From positions 310,001 to 374,000 of the forward strand of contig JANZKI010000053.1 of assembly GCA_029224185.1 (NCBI GenBank): a DNA stretch of 64,000 bases, written 5' to 3'. This DNA is from Karalla daura (taxonomy: Eukaryota > Chordata > Actinopteri > Chaetodontiformes > Leiognathidae). The position numbers and the translations under genes were made by a program. Below, one piece after another: positions 36,001 to 49,700 of the stretch (within the stretch, counting starts at the first letter, position 1; every line of letters begins with the position of its first letter). Under the pieces are notes generated by a model. That model made no database searches, was not told where the DNA came from, and saw nothing but the letters and a program-made list of their open reading frames with translations.

Positions 36001-38848
36001 AAAAAAAAAAAGTCTCTCGAAAGTAGGTACCAATCAACTCCAAATGGTCCGAAACGCGCTCCTAAATAGGTCCTGGAAGGACGATTTTGAGACGAGCACT
36101 TAGTCAAATTTTCACTCGTCGGCCGACCAACGCATTCTCATGGGGACACTTTAACGGCTTATCACTCCACAACCCAACGTCCCAGAGACTTCAAATCTCG
36201 ATCCGTCTGACATAATGCGGCCCTTCTGAACGCGCCGGAGCGTGTCTGGGCATGTCTGGCCATGTCGGGGCTGTGTGTCTAACTGTGTGTCTGGGTGTGT
36301 TTCTGGACACGTCAGAGCCTGTCTGGACATGTCAATGTATGGGGTCGAAAAAAATAAATGTCTCTCGAAAGTAGGTACCAATCAACTCCAAATGGTCCGA
36401 AACGCGCTCCTAAATAGGTCCTGGAAGGACGATTTTGAGACGAGCACTTAGTCAAATTTTCACTCGTCGGCCGACTAATGCATTCTTATGGGGACACGTG
36501 AACGGCTTATCACTCCACAACCCAACGTCCCAGAGACTTCAAATCTCGATCCGTCTGACATAATGCGGCCCTTCTGAACGCGCCGGGGCGTGTCTGGGCA
36601 TGTCTGGCCATGTCGGGGCTGTGTGTCTAACTGTGTGTCTGGGTGTGTTTCTGGACACGTCAGAGCCTGTCTGGACATGTCAATGTATGGGGTCGAAAAA
36701 AAATAAATGTCTCTCGAAAGTAGGTACCAATCAACTCCAAATGGTCCGAAACGCGCTCCTAAATAGGTCCTGGAAGGACGATTTTGACAAGAGCACTTAG
36801 TCAAATTTTCACTCGTCGGCCGACTAATGCATTCTTATGGGGACACGTGAACGGCTTATCACTCCAGGACCCAACGTCCCAGGGACTTCAAATCTCGATC
36901 CGTCTGACATAATGCGGCCCTTCTGAACACGCCAGAGCATGTCTGGGCATGTCTGGCCATGTCGGGGCTGTGTGTCTAACTGTGTGTCTGGGTGTGTTTC
37001 TGGACATGTCAGAGCCTGTCTGGACATGTCAATGTATGGGGTCGAAAAAAAATAAATGTCTCTCGAAAGTAGGTACCAATCAACTCCAAACGGTCTGAAA
37101 CGCGCTCCTAAATAGGTCCTGGAAGGACGATTTTGAGACGAGCACTTAGTCAAATTTTCACTCGTCGGCCGACCAACGCATTCTTATGGGGACACTTTAA
37201 CGGCTTATCACTCCACAACCCAACGTCCCAGAGACTTCAAATCTCGATCCGTCTGACATAATGCGGCCCTTCTGAACGCGCCGGAGCGTGTCTGGGCATG
37301 TCTGGCCATGTCGGGGCTGTGTGTCTAACTGTGTGTCTGGGTGTGTTTCTGGACACGTCAGAGCCTGTCTGGACATGTCAATGTATGGGATCGAAAAAAA
37401 AAAAAAAGTCTCTCGAAAGTAGGTACCAATCAACTCCAAATGGTCCGAAACGCGCTCCTAAATAGGTCCTGGAAGGACGATTTTGAGACGAGCACTTAGT
37501 CAAATTTTCACTCGTCGGCCGACCAACGCATTCTCATGGGGACACTTTAACGGCTTATCACTCCACAACCCAACGTCCCAGAGACTTCAAATCTCGATCC
37601 GTCTGACATAATGCGGCCCTTCTGAACGCGCCGGAGCGTGTCTGGGCATGTCTGGCCATGTCGGGGCTGTGTGTCTAACTGTGTGTCTGGGTGTGTTTCT
37701 GGACACGTCAGAGCCTGTCTGGACATGTCAATGTATGGGATCGAAAAAAAAAAAAAATGTCTCTCGAAAGTAGGTACCAATCAACTCCAAATGGTCCGAA
37801 ACGCGCTCCTCAATAGGTCCTGGAAGGACGATTTTGACAAGAGCACTTAGTCAAATTTTCACTCGTCGGCCGACCAATGCATTCTTATGGGGACACGTGA
37901 ACGGCTTATCACTCCAGGACCCAACGTCCCAGGGACTTCAAATCTCGATCCGTCTGACATAATGCGGCCCTTCTGAACACGCCAGAGCATGTCTGGGCAT
38001 GTCTGGCCATGTCGGGGCTGTGTGTCTAACTGTGTGTCTGGGTGTGTTTCTGGACATGTCAGAGCCTGTCTGGACATGTCAATGTATGGGGTCGAAAAAA
38101 AATAAATGTCTCTCGAAAGTAGGTACCAATCAACTCCAAACGGTCTGAAACGCGCTCCTAAATAGGTCCTGGAAGGACGATTTTGACAAGAGCACTTAGT
38201 CAAATTTTCACTCGTCGGCCGACCAATGCATTCTTATGGGGACACGTGAACGGCTTATCACTCCAGGACCCAACGTCCCAGGGACTTCAAATCTCGATCC
38301 GTCTGACATAATGCGGCCCTTCTGAACACGCCAGAGCATGTCTGGGCCTGTCTGGCCATGTCGGGGCTGTGTGTCTAACTGTGTGTCTGGGTGTGTTTCT
38401 GGACATGTCAGAGCCTGTCTGGACATGTCAATGTATGGGGTCGAAAAAAAATAAATGTCTCTCGAAAGTAGGTACCAATCAACTCCAAACGGTCTGAAAC
38501 GCGCTCCTAAATAGGTCCTGGAAGGACGATTTTGACAAGAGCACTTAGTCAAATTTTCACTCGTCGGCCGACCAATGCATTCTTATGGGGACACGTGAAC
38601 GGCTTATCACTCCAGGACCCAACGTCCCAGGGACTTCAAATCTCGATCCGTCTGACATAATGCGGCCCTTCTGAACACGCCAGAGCATGTCTGGGCATGT
38701 CTGGCCATGTCGGGGCTGTGTGTCTAACTGTGTGTCTGGGTGTGTTTCTGGACACGTCAGAGCCTGTCTGGACATGTCAATGTATGGGATCGAAAAAAAA
38801 AAAAGTCTCTCGAAAGTAGGTACCAATCAACTCCAAATGGTCCGAAAA
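27057..38848 (+). repeat. Region 4: large duplicated block, copy 2 (~11.8 kb)
   Basis: Unit starts: 27382 27731 28079 28427 28776 29125 29475 29826 30175 30524 30874 31224 31574 31924 32274 32625 32974 33323 33671 34020 34369 34716 35064 35413 35762 36112 36460 36809 37158 37508 37859 38208 38557, with the same class order as 8175-19350. Private changes in this copy include CGTCACAGCC near 31427, GATCCATCTG near 34113 and an A11 tract near 34607. The block ends at the 1-base insertion near 38847, where the matching sequence of copy 1 is left. The near-identity implies a recent duplication spanning 34 units, or an assembly artefact. Confidence 0.93.
30524..32273 (+). repeat. Dimeric higher-order repeat, second copy
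   Basis: The same alternating 700-bp dimer appears with starts 30524, 30874, 31224, 31574 and 31924. One private change, CGTCACAGCC near 31427, marks the third unit. The position and unit number match 11316-13065 exactly at the 19,208-bp shift, so the dimer amplification came before the large duplication. Confidence 0.9.
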
Positions 38849-38890
38849 CGCGCTCCTAAATAGGTCCTGGAAGGACGATTTTGACAAGAG
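38838..38890 (+). other. Duplication junction with 1-base insertion
   Basis: The unit at 38557 follows a B-like back up to CCAAATGGTCCG, then has GAAAACGCG with one extra A compared with the GAAACGCG found elsewhere, and ends with GACAAGAGC instead of the GAGACGAGC of its counterpart at 19350. The next unit is an At copy of the unit two steps back. The position coincides with the right end of the 11.8-kb duplicate and the left end of an extra two-unit insertion, so it reads as a recombination scar. Confidence 0.8.
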
Positions 38891-38905
38891 CACTTAGTCA
38901 AATTT

Positions 38906-41900
38906 TCACTCGTCGGCCGACCAATGCATTCTTATGGGGACACGTGAACGGCTTATCACTCCAGGACCCAACGTCCCAGGGACTTCAAATCTCGATCCGT
39001 CTGACATAATGCGGCCCTTCTGAACACGCCAGAGCATGTCTGGGCCTGTCTGGCCATGTCGGGGCTGTGTGTCTAACTGTGTGTCTGGGTGTGTTTCTGG
39101 ACATGTCAGAGCCTGTCTGGACATGTCAATGTATGGGGTCGAAAAAAAATAAATGTCTCTCGAAAGTAGGTACCAATCAACTCCAAACGGTCTGAAACGC
39201 GCTCCTAAATAGGTCCTGGAAGGACGATTTTGACAAGAGCACTTAGTCAAATTTTCACTCGTCGGCCGACCAATGCATTCTTATGGGGACACGTGAACGG
39301 CTTATCACTCCAGGACCCAACGTCCCAGGGACTTCAAATCTCGATCCGTCTGACATAATGCGGCCCTTCTGAACACGCCAGAGCATGTCTGGGCATGTCT
39401 GGCCATGTCGGGGCTGTGTGTCTAACTGTGTGTCTGGGTGTGTTTCTGGACACGTCAGAGCCTGTCTGGACATGTCAATGTATGGGATCGAAAAAAAAAA
39501 AAGTCTCTCGAAAGTAGGTACCAATCAACTCCAAATGGTCCGAAACGCGCTCCTAAATAGGTCCTGGAAGGACGATTTTGAGACGAGCACTTAGTCAAAT
39601 TTTCACTCGTCGGCCGACCAACGCATTCTTATGGGGACACTTTAACGGCTTATCACTCCACAACCCAACGTCCCAGAGACTTCAAATCTCGATCCGTCTG
39701 ACATAATGCGGCCCTTCTGAACGCGCCGGGGCGTGTCTGGGCATGTCTGGCCATGTCGGGGCTGTGTGTCTAACTGTGTGTCTGGGTGTGTTTCTGGACA
39801 CGTCAGAGCCTGTCTGGACATGTCAATGTATGGGGTCGAAAAAAAATAAATGTCTCTCGAAAGTAGGTACCAATCAACTCCAAATGGTCCGAAACGCGCT
39901 CCTAAATAGGTCCTGGAAGGACGATTTTGACAAGAGCACTTAGTCAAATTTTCACTCGTCGGCCGACTAATGCATTCTTATGGGGACACGTGAACGGCTT
40001 ATCACTCCAGGACCCAACGTCCCAGGGACTTCAAATCTCGATCCGTCTGACATAATGCGGCCCTTCTGAACACGCCAGAGCATGTCTGGGCATGTCTGGC
40101 CATGTCGGGGCTGTGTGTCTAACTGTGTGTCTGGGTGTGTTTCTGGACATGTCAGAGCCTGTCTGGACATGTCAATGTATGGGGTCGAAAAAAAATAAAT
40201 GTCTCTCGAAAGTAGGTACCAATCAACTCCAAACGGTCTGAAACGCGCTCCTAAATAGGTCCTGGAAGGACGATTTTGACAAGAGCACTTAGTCAAATTT
40301 TCACTCGTCGGCCGACCAATGCATTCTTATAGGGACACGTGAACGGCTTATCACTCCAGGACCCAACGTCCCAGGGACTTCAAATCTCGATCCGTCTGAC
40401 ATAATGCGGCCCTTCTGAACACGCCGGAGCATGTCTGGGCATGTCTGGCCATGTCGGGGCTGTGTGTCTAACTGTGTGTCTGGGTGTGTTTCTGGACACG
40501 TCAGAGCCTGTCTGGACATGTCAATGTATGGGATCGAAAAAAAAAAAAGTCTCTCGAAAGTAGGTACCAATCAACTCCAAATGGTCCGAAACGCGCTCCT
40601 AAATAGGTCCTGGAAGGACGATTTTGAGACGAGCACTTAGTCAAATTTTCACTCGTCGGCCGACCAACGCATTCTCATGGGGACACTTTAACGGCTTATC
40701 ACTCCACAACCCAACGTCCCAGAGACTTCAAATCTCGATCCGTCTGACATAATGCGGCCCTTCTGAACACGCCAGAGCATGTCTGGGCATGTCTGGCCAT
40801 GTCGGGGCTGTGTGTCTAACTGTGTGTCTGGGTGTGTTTCTGGACATGTCAGAGCCTGTCTGGACATGTCAATGTATGGGGTCGAAAAAAAATAAATGTC
40901 TCTCGAAAGTAGGTACCAATCAACTCCAAACGGTCTGAAACGCGCTCCTAAATAGGTCCTGGAAGGACGATTTTGAGACGAGCACTTAGTCAAATTTTCA
41001 CTCGTCGGCCGACCAACGCATTCTTATGGGGACACTTTAACGGCTTATCACTCCACAACCCAACGTCCCAGGGACTTCAAATCTCGATCCGTCTGACATA
41101 ATGCGGCCCTTCTGAACACGCCAGAGCATGTCTGGGCATGTCTGGCCATGTCGGGGCTGTGTGTCTAACTGTGTGTCTGGGTGTGTTTCTGGACATGTCA
41201 GAGCCTGTCTGGACATGTCAATGTATGGGGTCGAAAAAAAATAAATGTCTCTCGAAAGTAGGTACCAATCAACTCCAAACGGTCTGAAACGCGCTCCTAA
41301 ATAGGTCCTGGAAGGACGATTTTGACAAGAGCACTTAGTCAAATTTTCACTCGTCGGCCGACCAATGCATTCTTATGGGGACACGTGAACGGCTTATCAC
41401 TCCAGGACCCAACGTCCCAGGGACTTCAAATCTCGATCCGTCTGACATAATGCGGCCCTTCTGAACACGCCAGAGCATGTCTGGGCCTGTCTGGCCATGT
41501 CGGGGCTGTGTGTCTAACTGTGTGTCTGGGTGTGTTTCTGGACATGTCAGAGCCTGTCTGGACATGTCAATGTATGGGGTCGAAAAAAAATAAATGTCTC
41601 TCGAAAGTAGGTACCAATCAACTCCAAACGGTCTGAAACGCGCTCCTAAATAGGTCCTGGAAGGACGATTTTGACAAGAGCACTTAGTCAAATTTTCACT
41701 CGTCGGCCGACCAATGCATTCTTATGGGGACACGTGAACGGCTTATCACTCCAGGACCCAACGTCCCAGGGACTTCAAATCTCGATCCGTCTGACATAAT
41801 GCGGCCCTTCTGAACACGCCAGAGCATGTCTGGGCATGTCTGGCCATGTCGGGGCTGTGTGTCTAACTGTGTGTCTGGGTGTGTTTCTGGACACGTCAGA

Positions 41901-42392
41901 GCCTGTCTGGACATGTCAATGTATGGGATCGAAAAAAAAAAAAGTCTCTCGAAAGTAGGTACCAATCAACTCCAAATGGTCCGAAACGCGCTCCTAAATA
42001 GGTCCTGGAAGGACGATTTTGAGACGAGCACTTAGTCAAATTTTCACTCGTCGGCCGACCAACGCATTCTTATGGGGACACTTTAACGGCTTATCACTCC
42101 ACAACCCAACGTCCCAGAGACTTCAAATCTCGATCCGTCTGACATAATGCGGCCCTTCTGAACGCGCCGGGGCGTGTCTGGGCATGTCTGGCCATGTCGG
42201 GGCTGTGTGTCTAACTGTGTGTCTGGGTGTGTTTCTGGACACGTCAGAGCCTGTCTGGACATGTCAATGTATGGGGTCGAAAAAAAAAAAATGTCTCTCG
42301 AAAGTAGGTACCAATCAACTCCAAATGGTCCGAAACGCGCTCCTAAATAGGTCCTGGAAGGACGATTTTGAGACGAGCACTTAGTCAAATTT
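38906..42392 (+). repeat. Ten-unit module, copy 1
   Basis: The unit order is At (GGGCCTGTC), Au, Bt, Qt, Au (TATAGGGAC, CCGGAGCATG), Bt, Bt, At (GGGCCTGTC), Au, Bu (GGGGTCG with pure A12). The same ten units in the same order start at 45539 and 49726. A version starting at 19001 has two additional units inside. Confidence 0.92.
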
Positions 42393-43790
42393 TCACTCGT
42401 CGGCCGACCAACGCATTCTCATGGGGACACTTTAACGGCTTATCACTCCACAACCCAACGTCCCAGAGACTTCAAATCTCGATCCGTCTGACATAATGCG
42501 GCCCTTCTGAACGCGCCGGAGCGTGTCTGGGCATGTCTGGCCATGTCGGGGCTGTGTGTCTAACTGTGTGTCTGGGTGTGTTTCTGGACACGTCAGAGCC
42601 TGTCTGGACATGTCAATGTATGGGATCGAAAAAAAAAAAAAATGTCTCTCGAAAGTAGGTACCAATCAACTCCAAATGGTCCGAAACGCGCTCCTCAATA
42701 GGTCCTGGAAGGACGATTTTGACAAGAGCACTTAGTCAAATTTTCACTCGTCGGCCGACCAATGCATTCTTATGGGGACACGTGAACGGCTTATCACTCC
42801 AGGACCCAACGTCCCAGGGACTTCAAATCTCGATCCGTCTGACATAATGCGGCCCTTCTGAACACGCCAGAGCATGTCTGGGCATGTCTGGCCATGTCGG
42901 GGCTGTGTGTCTAACTGTGTGTCTGGGTGTGTTTCTGGACATGTCAGAGCCTGTCTGGACATGTCAATGTATGGGGTCGAAAAAAAATAAATGTCTCTCG
43001 AAAGTAGGTACCAATCAACTCCAAACGGTCTGAAACGCGCTCCTAAATAGGTCCTGGAAGGACGATTTTGACAAGAGCACTTAGTCAAATTTTCACTCGT
43101 CGGCCGACCAATGCATTCTTATGGGGACACGTGAACGGCTTATCACTCCAGGACCCAACGTCCCAGGGACTTCAAATCTCGATCCGTCTGACATAATGCG
43201 GCCCTTCTGAACACGCCAGAGCATGTCTGGGCCTGTCTGGCCATGTCGGGGCTGTGTGTCTAACTGTGTGTCTGGGTGTGTTTCTGGACATGTCAGAGCC
43301 TGTCTGGACATGTCAATGTATGGGGTCGAAAAAAAATAAATGTCTCTCGAAAGTAGGTACCAATCAACTCCAAACGGTCTGAAACGCGCTCCTAAATAGG
43401 TCCTGGAAGGACGATTTTGACAAGAGCACTTAGTCAAATTTTCACTCGTCGGCCGACCAATGCATTCTTATGGGGACACGTGAACGGCTTATCACTCCAG
43501 GACCCAACGTCCCAGGGACTTCAAATCTCGATCCGTCTGACATAATGCGGCCCTTCTGAACACGCCAGAGCATGTCTGGGCATGTCTGGCCATGTCGGGG
43601 CTGTGTGTCTAACTGTGTGTCTGGGTGTGTTTCTGGACATGTCAGAGCCTGTCTGGACATGTCAATGTATGGGGTCGAAAAAAAATAAATGTCTCTCGAA
43701 AGTAGGTACCAATCAACTCCAAACGGTCTGAAACGCGCTCCTAAATAGGTCCTGGAAGGACGATTTTGAGACGAGCACTTAGTCAAATTT

Positions 43791-46700
43791 TCACTCGTCG
43801 GCCGACTAATGCATTCTTATGGGGACACGTGAACGGCTTATCACTCCACAACCCAACGTCCCAGAGACTTCAAATCTCGATCCGTCTGACATAATGCGGC
43901 CCTTCTGAACGCGCCGGGGCGTGTCTGGGCATGTCTGGCCATGTCGGGGCTGTGTGTCTAACTGTGTGTCTGGGTGTGTTTCTGGACACGTCAGAGCCTG
44001 TCTGGACATGTCAATGTATGGGGTCGAAAAAAAATAAATGTCTCTCGAAAGTAGGTACCAATCAACTCCAAATGGTCCGAAACGCGCTCCTAAATAGGTC
44101 CTGGAAGGACGATTTTGACAAGAGCACTTAGTCAAATTTTCACTCGTCGGCCGACTAATGCATTCTTATGGGGACACGTGAACGGCTTATCACTCCAGGA
44201 CCCAACGTCCCAGGGACTTCAAATCTCGATCCGTCTGACATAATGCGGCCCTTCTGAACACGCCAGAGCATGTCTGGGCATGTCTGGCCATGTCGGGGCT
44301 GTGTGTCTAACTGTGTGTCTGGGTGTGTTTCTGGACATGTCAGAGCCTGTCTGGACAGGTCAATGTATGGGGTCGAAAAAAAATAAATGTCTCTCGAAAG
44401 TAGGTACCAATCAACTCCAAACGGTCTGAAACGCGCTCCTAAATAGGTCCTGGAAGGACGATTTTGAGACGAGCACTTAGTCAAATTTTCACTCGTCGGC
44501 CGACCAACGCATTCTTATGGGGACACTTTAACGGCTTATCACTCCACAACCCAACGTCCCAGAGACTTCAAATCTCGATCCGTCTGACATAATGCGGCCC
44601 TTCTGAACGCGCCGGAGCGTGTCTGGGCATGTCTGGCCATGTCGGGGCTGTGTGTCTAACTGTGTGTCTGGGTGTGTTTCTGGACACGTCAGAGCCTGTC
44701 TGGACATGTCAATGTATGGGATCGAAAAAAAAAAAAAAGTCTCTCGAAAGTAGGTACCAATCAACTCCAAATGGTCCGAAACGCGCTCCTAAATAGGTCC
44801 TGGAAGGACGATTTTGAGACGAGCACTTAGTCAAATTTTCACTCGTCGGCCGACCAACGCATTCTCATGGGGACACTTTAACGGCTTATCACTCCACAAC
44901 CCAACGTCCCAGAGACTTCAAATCTCGATCCGTCTGACATAATGCGGCCCTTCTGAACGCGCCGGAGCGTGTCTGGGCATGTCTGGCCATGTCGGGGCTG
45001 TGTGTCTAACTGTGTGTCTGGGTGTGTTTCTGGACACGTCAGAGCCTGTCTGGACATGTCAATGTATGGGATCGAAAAAAAAAAAAAATGTCTCTCGAAA
45101 GTAGGTACCAATCAACTCCAAATGGTCCGAAACGCGCTCCTCAATAGGTCCTGGAAGGACGATTTTGACAAGAGCACTTCGTCAAATTTTCACTCGTCGG
45201 CCGACCAATGCATTCTTATGGGGACACGTGAACGGCTTATCACTCCAGGACCCAACGTCCCAGGGACTTCAAATCTCGATCCGTCTGACATAATGCGGCC
45301 CTTCTGAACACGCCAGAGCATGTCTGGGCATGTCTGGCCATGTCGGGGCTGTGTGTCTAACTGTGTGTCTGGGTGTGTTTCTGGACATGTCAGAGCCTGT
45401 CTGGACATGTCAATGTATGGGGTCGAAAAAAAATAAATGTCTCTCGAAAGTAGGTACCAATCAACTCCAAACGGTCTGAAACGCGCTCCTAAATAGGTCC
45501 TGGAAGGACGATTTTGACAAGAGCACTTAGTCAAATTTTCACTCGTCGGCCGACCAATGCATTCTTATGGGGACACGTGAACGGCTTATCACTCCAGGAC
45601 CCAACGTCCCAGGGACTTCAAATCTCGATCCGTCTGACATAATGCGGCCCTTCTGAACACGCCAGAGCATGTCTGGGCCTGTCTGGCCATGTCGGGGCTG
45701 TGTGTCTAACTGTGTGTCTGGGTGTGTTTCTGGACATGTCAGAGCCTGTCTGGACATGTCAATGTATGGGGTCGAAAAAAAATAAATGTCTCTCGAAAGT
45801 AGGTACCAATCAACTCCAAACGGTCTGAAACGCGCTCCTAAATAGGTCCTGGAAGGACGATTTTGACAAGAGCACTTAGTCAAATTTTCACTCGTCGGCC
45901 GACCAATGCATTCTTATGGGGACACGTGAACGGCTTATCACTCCAGGACCCAACGTCCCAGGGACTTCAAATCTCGATCCGTCTGACATAATGCGGCCCT
46001 TCTGAACACGCCAGAGCATGTCTGGGCATGTCTGGCCATGTCGGGGCTGTGTGTCTAACTGTGTGTCTGGGTGTGTTTCTGGACACGTCAGAGCCTGTCT
46101 GGACATGTCAATGTATGGGATCGAAAAAAAAAAAAGTCTCTCGAAAGTAGGTACCAATCAACTCCAAATGGTCCGAAACGCGCTCCTAAATAGGTCCTGG
46201 AAGGACGATTTTGAGACGAGCACTTAGTCAAATTTTCACTCGTCGGCCGACCAACGCATTCTTATGGGGACACTTTAACGGCTTATCACTCCACAACCCA
46301 ACGTCCCAGAGACTTCAAATCTCGATCCGTCTGACATAATGCGGCCCTTCTGAACGCGCCGGGGCGTGTCTGGGCATGTCTGGCCATGTCGGGGCTGTGT
46401 GTCTAACTGTGTGTCTGGGTGTGTTTCTGGACACGTCAGAGCCTGTCTGGACATGTCAATGTATGGGGTCGAAAAAAAATAAATGTCTCTCGAAAGTAGG
46501 TACCAATCAACTCCAAATGGTCCGAAACGCGCTCCTAAATAGGTCCTGGAAGGACGATTTTGACAAGAGCACTTAGTCAAATTTTCACTCGTCGGCCGAC
46601 TAATGCATTCTTATGGGGACACGTGAACGGCTTATCACTCCAGGACCCAACGTCCCAGGGACTTCAAATCTCGATCCGTCTGACATAATGCGGCCCTTCT

Positions 46701-49700
46701 GAACACGCCAGAGCATGTCTGGGCATGTCTGGCCATGTCGGGGCTGTGTGTCTAACTGTGTGTCTGGGTGTGTTTCTGGACATGTCAGAGCCTGTCTGGA
46801 CATGTCAATGTATGGGGTCGAAAAAAAATAAATGTCTCTCGAAAGTAGGTACCAATCAACTCCAAACGGTCTGAAACGCGCTCCTAAATAGGTCCTGGAA
46901 GGACGATTTTGACAAGAGCACTTAGTCAAATTTTCACTCGTCGGCCGACCAATGCATTCTTATAGGGACACGTGAACGGCTTATCACTCCAGGACCCAAC
47001 GTCCCAGGGACTTCAAATCTCGATCCGTCTGACATAATGCGGCCCTTCTGAACACGCCGGAGCATGTCTGGGCATGTCTGGCCATGTCGGGGCTGTGTGT
47101 CTAACTGTGTGTCTGGGTGTGTTTCTGGACACGTCAGAGCCTGTCTGGACATGTCAATGTATGGGATCGAAAAAAAAAAAAGTCTCTCGAAAGTAGGTAC
47201 CAATCAACTCCAAATGGTCCGAAACGCGCTCCTAAATAGGTCCTGGAAGGACGATTTTGAGACGAGCACTTAGTCAAATTTTCACTCGTCGGCCGACCAA
47301 CGCATTCTCATGGGGACACTTTAACGGCTTATCACTCCACAACCCAACGTCCCAGAGACTTCAAATCTCGATCCGTCTGACATAATGCGGCCCTTCTGAA
47401 CACGCCAGAGCATGTCTGGGCATGTCTGGCCATGTCGGGGCTGTGTGTCTAACTGTGTGTCTGGGTGTGTTTCTGGACATGTCAGAGCCTGTCTGGACAT
47501 GTCAATGTATGGGGTCGAAAAAAAATAAATGTCTCTCGAAAGTAGGTACCAATCAACTCCAAACGGTCTGAAACGCGCTCCTAAATAGGTCCTGGAAGGA
47601 CGATTTTGAGACGAGCACTTAGTCAAATTTTCACTCGTCGGCCGACCAACGCATTCTTATGGGGACACTTTAACGGCTTATCACTCCACAACCCAACGTC
47701 CCAGGGACTTCAAATCTCGATCCGTCTGACATAATGCGGCCCTTCTGAACACGCCAGAGCATGTCTGGGCATGTCTGGCCATGTCGGGGCTGTGTGTCTA
47801 ACTGTGTGTCTGGGTGTGTTTCTGGACATGTCAGAGCCTGTCTGGACATGTCAATGTATGGGGTCGAAAAAAAATAAATGTCTCTCGAAAGTAGGTACCA
47901 ATCAACTCCAAACGGTCTGAAACGCGCTCCTAAATAGGTCCTGGAAGGACGATTTTGACAAGAGCACTTAGTCAAATTTTCACTCGTCGGCCGACCAATG
48001 CATTCTTATGGGGACACGTGAACGGCTTATCACTCCAGGACCCAACGTCCCAGGGACTTCAAATCTCGATCCGTCTGACATAATGCGGCCCTTCTGAACA
48101 CGCCAGAGCATGTCTGGGCCTGTCTGGCCATGTCGGGGCTGTGTGTCTAACTGTGTGTCTGGGTGTGTTTCTGGACATGTCAGAGCCTGTCTGGACATGT
48201 CAATGTATGGGGTCGAAAAAAAATAAATGTCTCTCGAAAGTAGGTACCAATCAACTCCAAACGGTCTGAAACGCGCTCCTAAATAGGTCCTGGAAGGACG
48301 ATTTTGACAAGAGCACTTAGTCAAATTTTCACTCGTCGGCCGACCAATGCATTCTTATGGGGACACGTGAACGGCTTATCACTCCAGGACCCAACGTCCC
48401 AGGGACTTCAAATCTCGATCCGTCTGACATAATGCGGCCCTTCTGAACACGCCAGAGCATGTCTGGGCATGTCTGGCCATGTCGGGGCTGTGTGTCTAAC
48501 TGTGTGTCTGGGTGTGTTTCTGGACACGTCAGAGCCTGTCTGGACATGTCAATGTATGGGATCGAAAAAAAAAAAAGTCTCTCGAAAGTAGGTACCAATC
48601 AACTCCAAATGGTCCGAAACGCGCTCCTAAATAGGTCCTGGAAGGACGATTTTGAGACGAGCACTTAGTCAAATTTTCACTCGTCGGCCGACCAACGCAT
48701 TCTTATGGGGACACTTTAACGGCTTATCACTCCACAACCCAACGTCCCAGAGACTTCAAATCTCGATCCGTCTGACATAATGCGGCCCTTCTGAACGCGC
48801 CGGGGCGTGTCTGGGCATGTCTGGCCATGTCGGGGCTGTGTGTCTAACTGTGTGTCTGGGTGTGTTTCTGGACACGTCAGAGCCTGTCTGGACATGTCAA
48901 TGTATGGGGTCGAAAAAAAAAAAATGTCTCTCGAAAGTAGGTACCAATCAACTCCAAATGGTCCGAAACGCGCTCCTAAATAGGTCCTGGAAGGACGATT
49001 TTGAGACGAGCACTTAGTCAAATTTTCACTCGTCGGCCGACCAACGCATTCTCATGGGGACACTTTAACGGCTTATCACTCCACAACCCAACGTCCCAGA
49101 GACTTCAAATCTCGATCCGTCTGACATAATGCGGCCCTTCTGAACGCGCCGGAGCGTGTCTGGGCATGTCTGGCCATGTCGGGGCTGTGTGTCTAACTGT
49201 GTGTCTGGGTGTGTTTCTGGACACGTCAGAGCCTGTCTGGACATGTCAATGTATGGGATCGAAAAAAAAAAAAAATGTCTCTCGAAAGTAGGTACCAATC
49301 AACTCCAAATGGTCCGAAACGCGCTCCTCAATAGGTCCTGGAAGGACGATTTTGACAAGAGCACTTAGTCAAATTTTCACTCGTCGGCCGACCAATGCAT
49401 TCTTATGGGGACACGTGAACGGCTTATCACTCCAGGACCCAACGTCCCAGGGACTTCAAATCTCGATCCGTCTGACATAATGCGGCCCTTCTGAACACGC
49501 CAGAGCATGTCTGGGCATGTCTGGCCATGTCGGGGCTGTGTGTCTAACTGTGTGTCTGGGTGTGTTTCTGGACATGTCAGAGCCTGTCTGGACATGTCAA
49601 TGTATGGGGTCGAAAAAAAATAAATGTCTCTCGAAAGTAGGTACCAATCAACTCCAAACGGTCTGAAACGCGCTCCTAAATAGGTCCTGGAAGGACGATT

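Larger units (their letters stand above)
36460..43441 (+). repeat. Twenty-unit segment, copy 1 (with two extra units)
   Basis: From 36460 to about 38847 this matches 43791 onward at a shift of 7,331 bp. From 38906 to 43437 it matches 45539-50070 at a shift of 6,633 bp. The 698-bp step corresponds to one extra pair of units: 38208-38905 and 38906-39602 are successive copies of the same At-Au pair, which occurs once at 45539-46235. Confidence 0.9.

Noticed and set aside
7850..38848. Certainty that the large duplication is biological
   Set aside because: Near-identical long copies in a satellite can also come from mis-assembly. The few copy-specific variants argue for reality, but reads are needed, so it is reported as a finding and not as a proven event.
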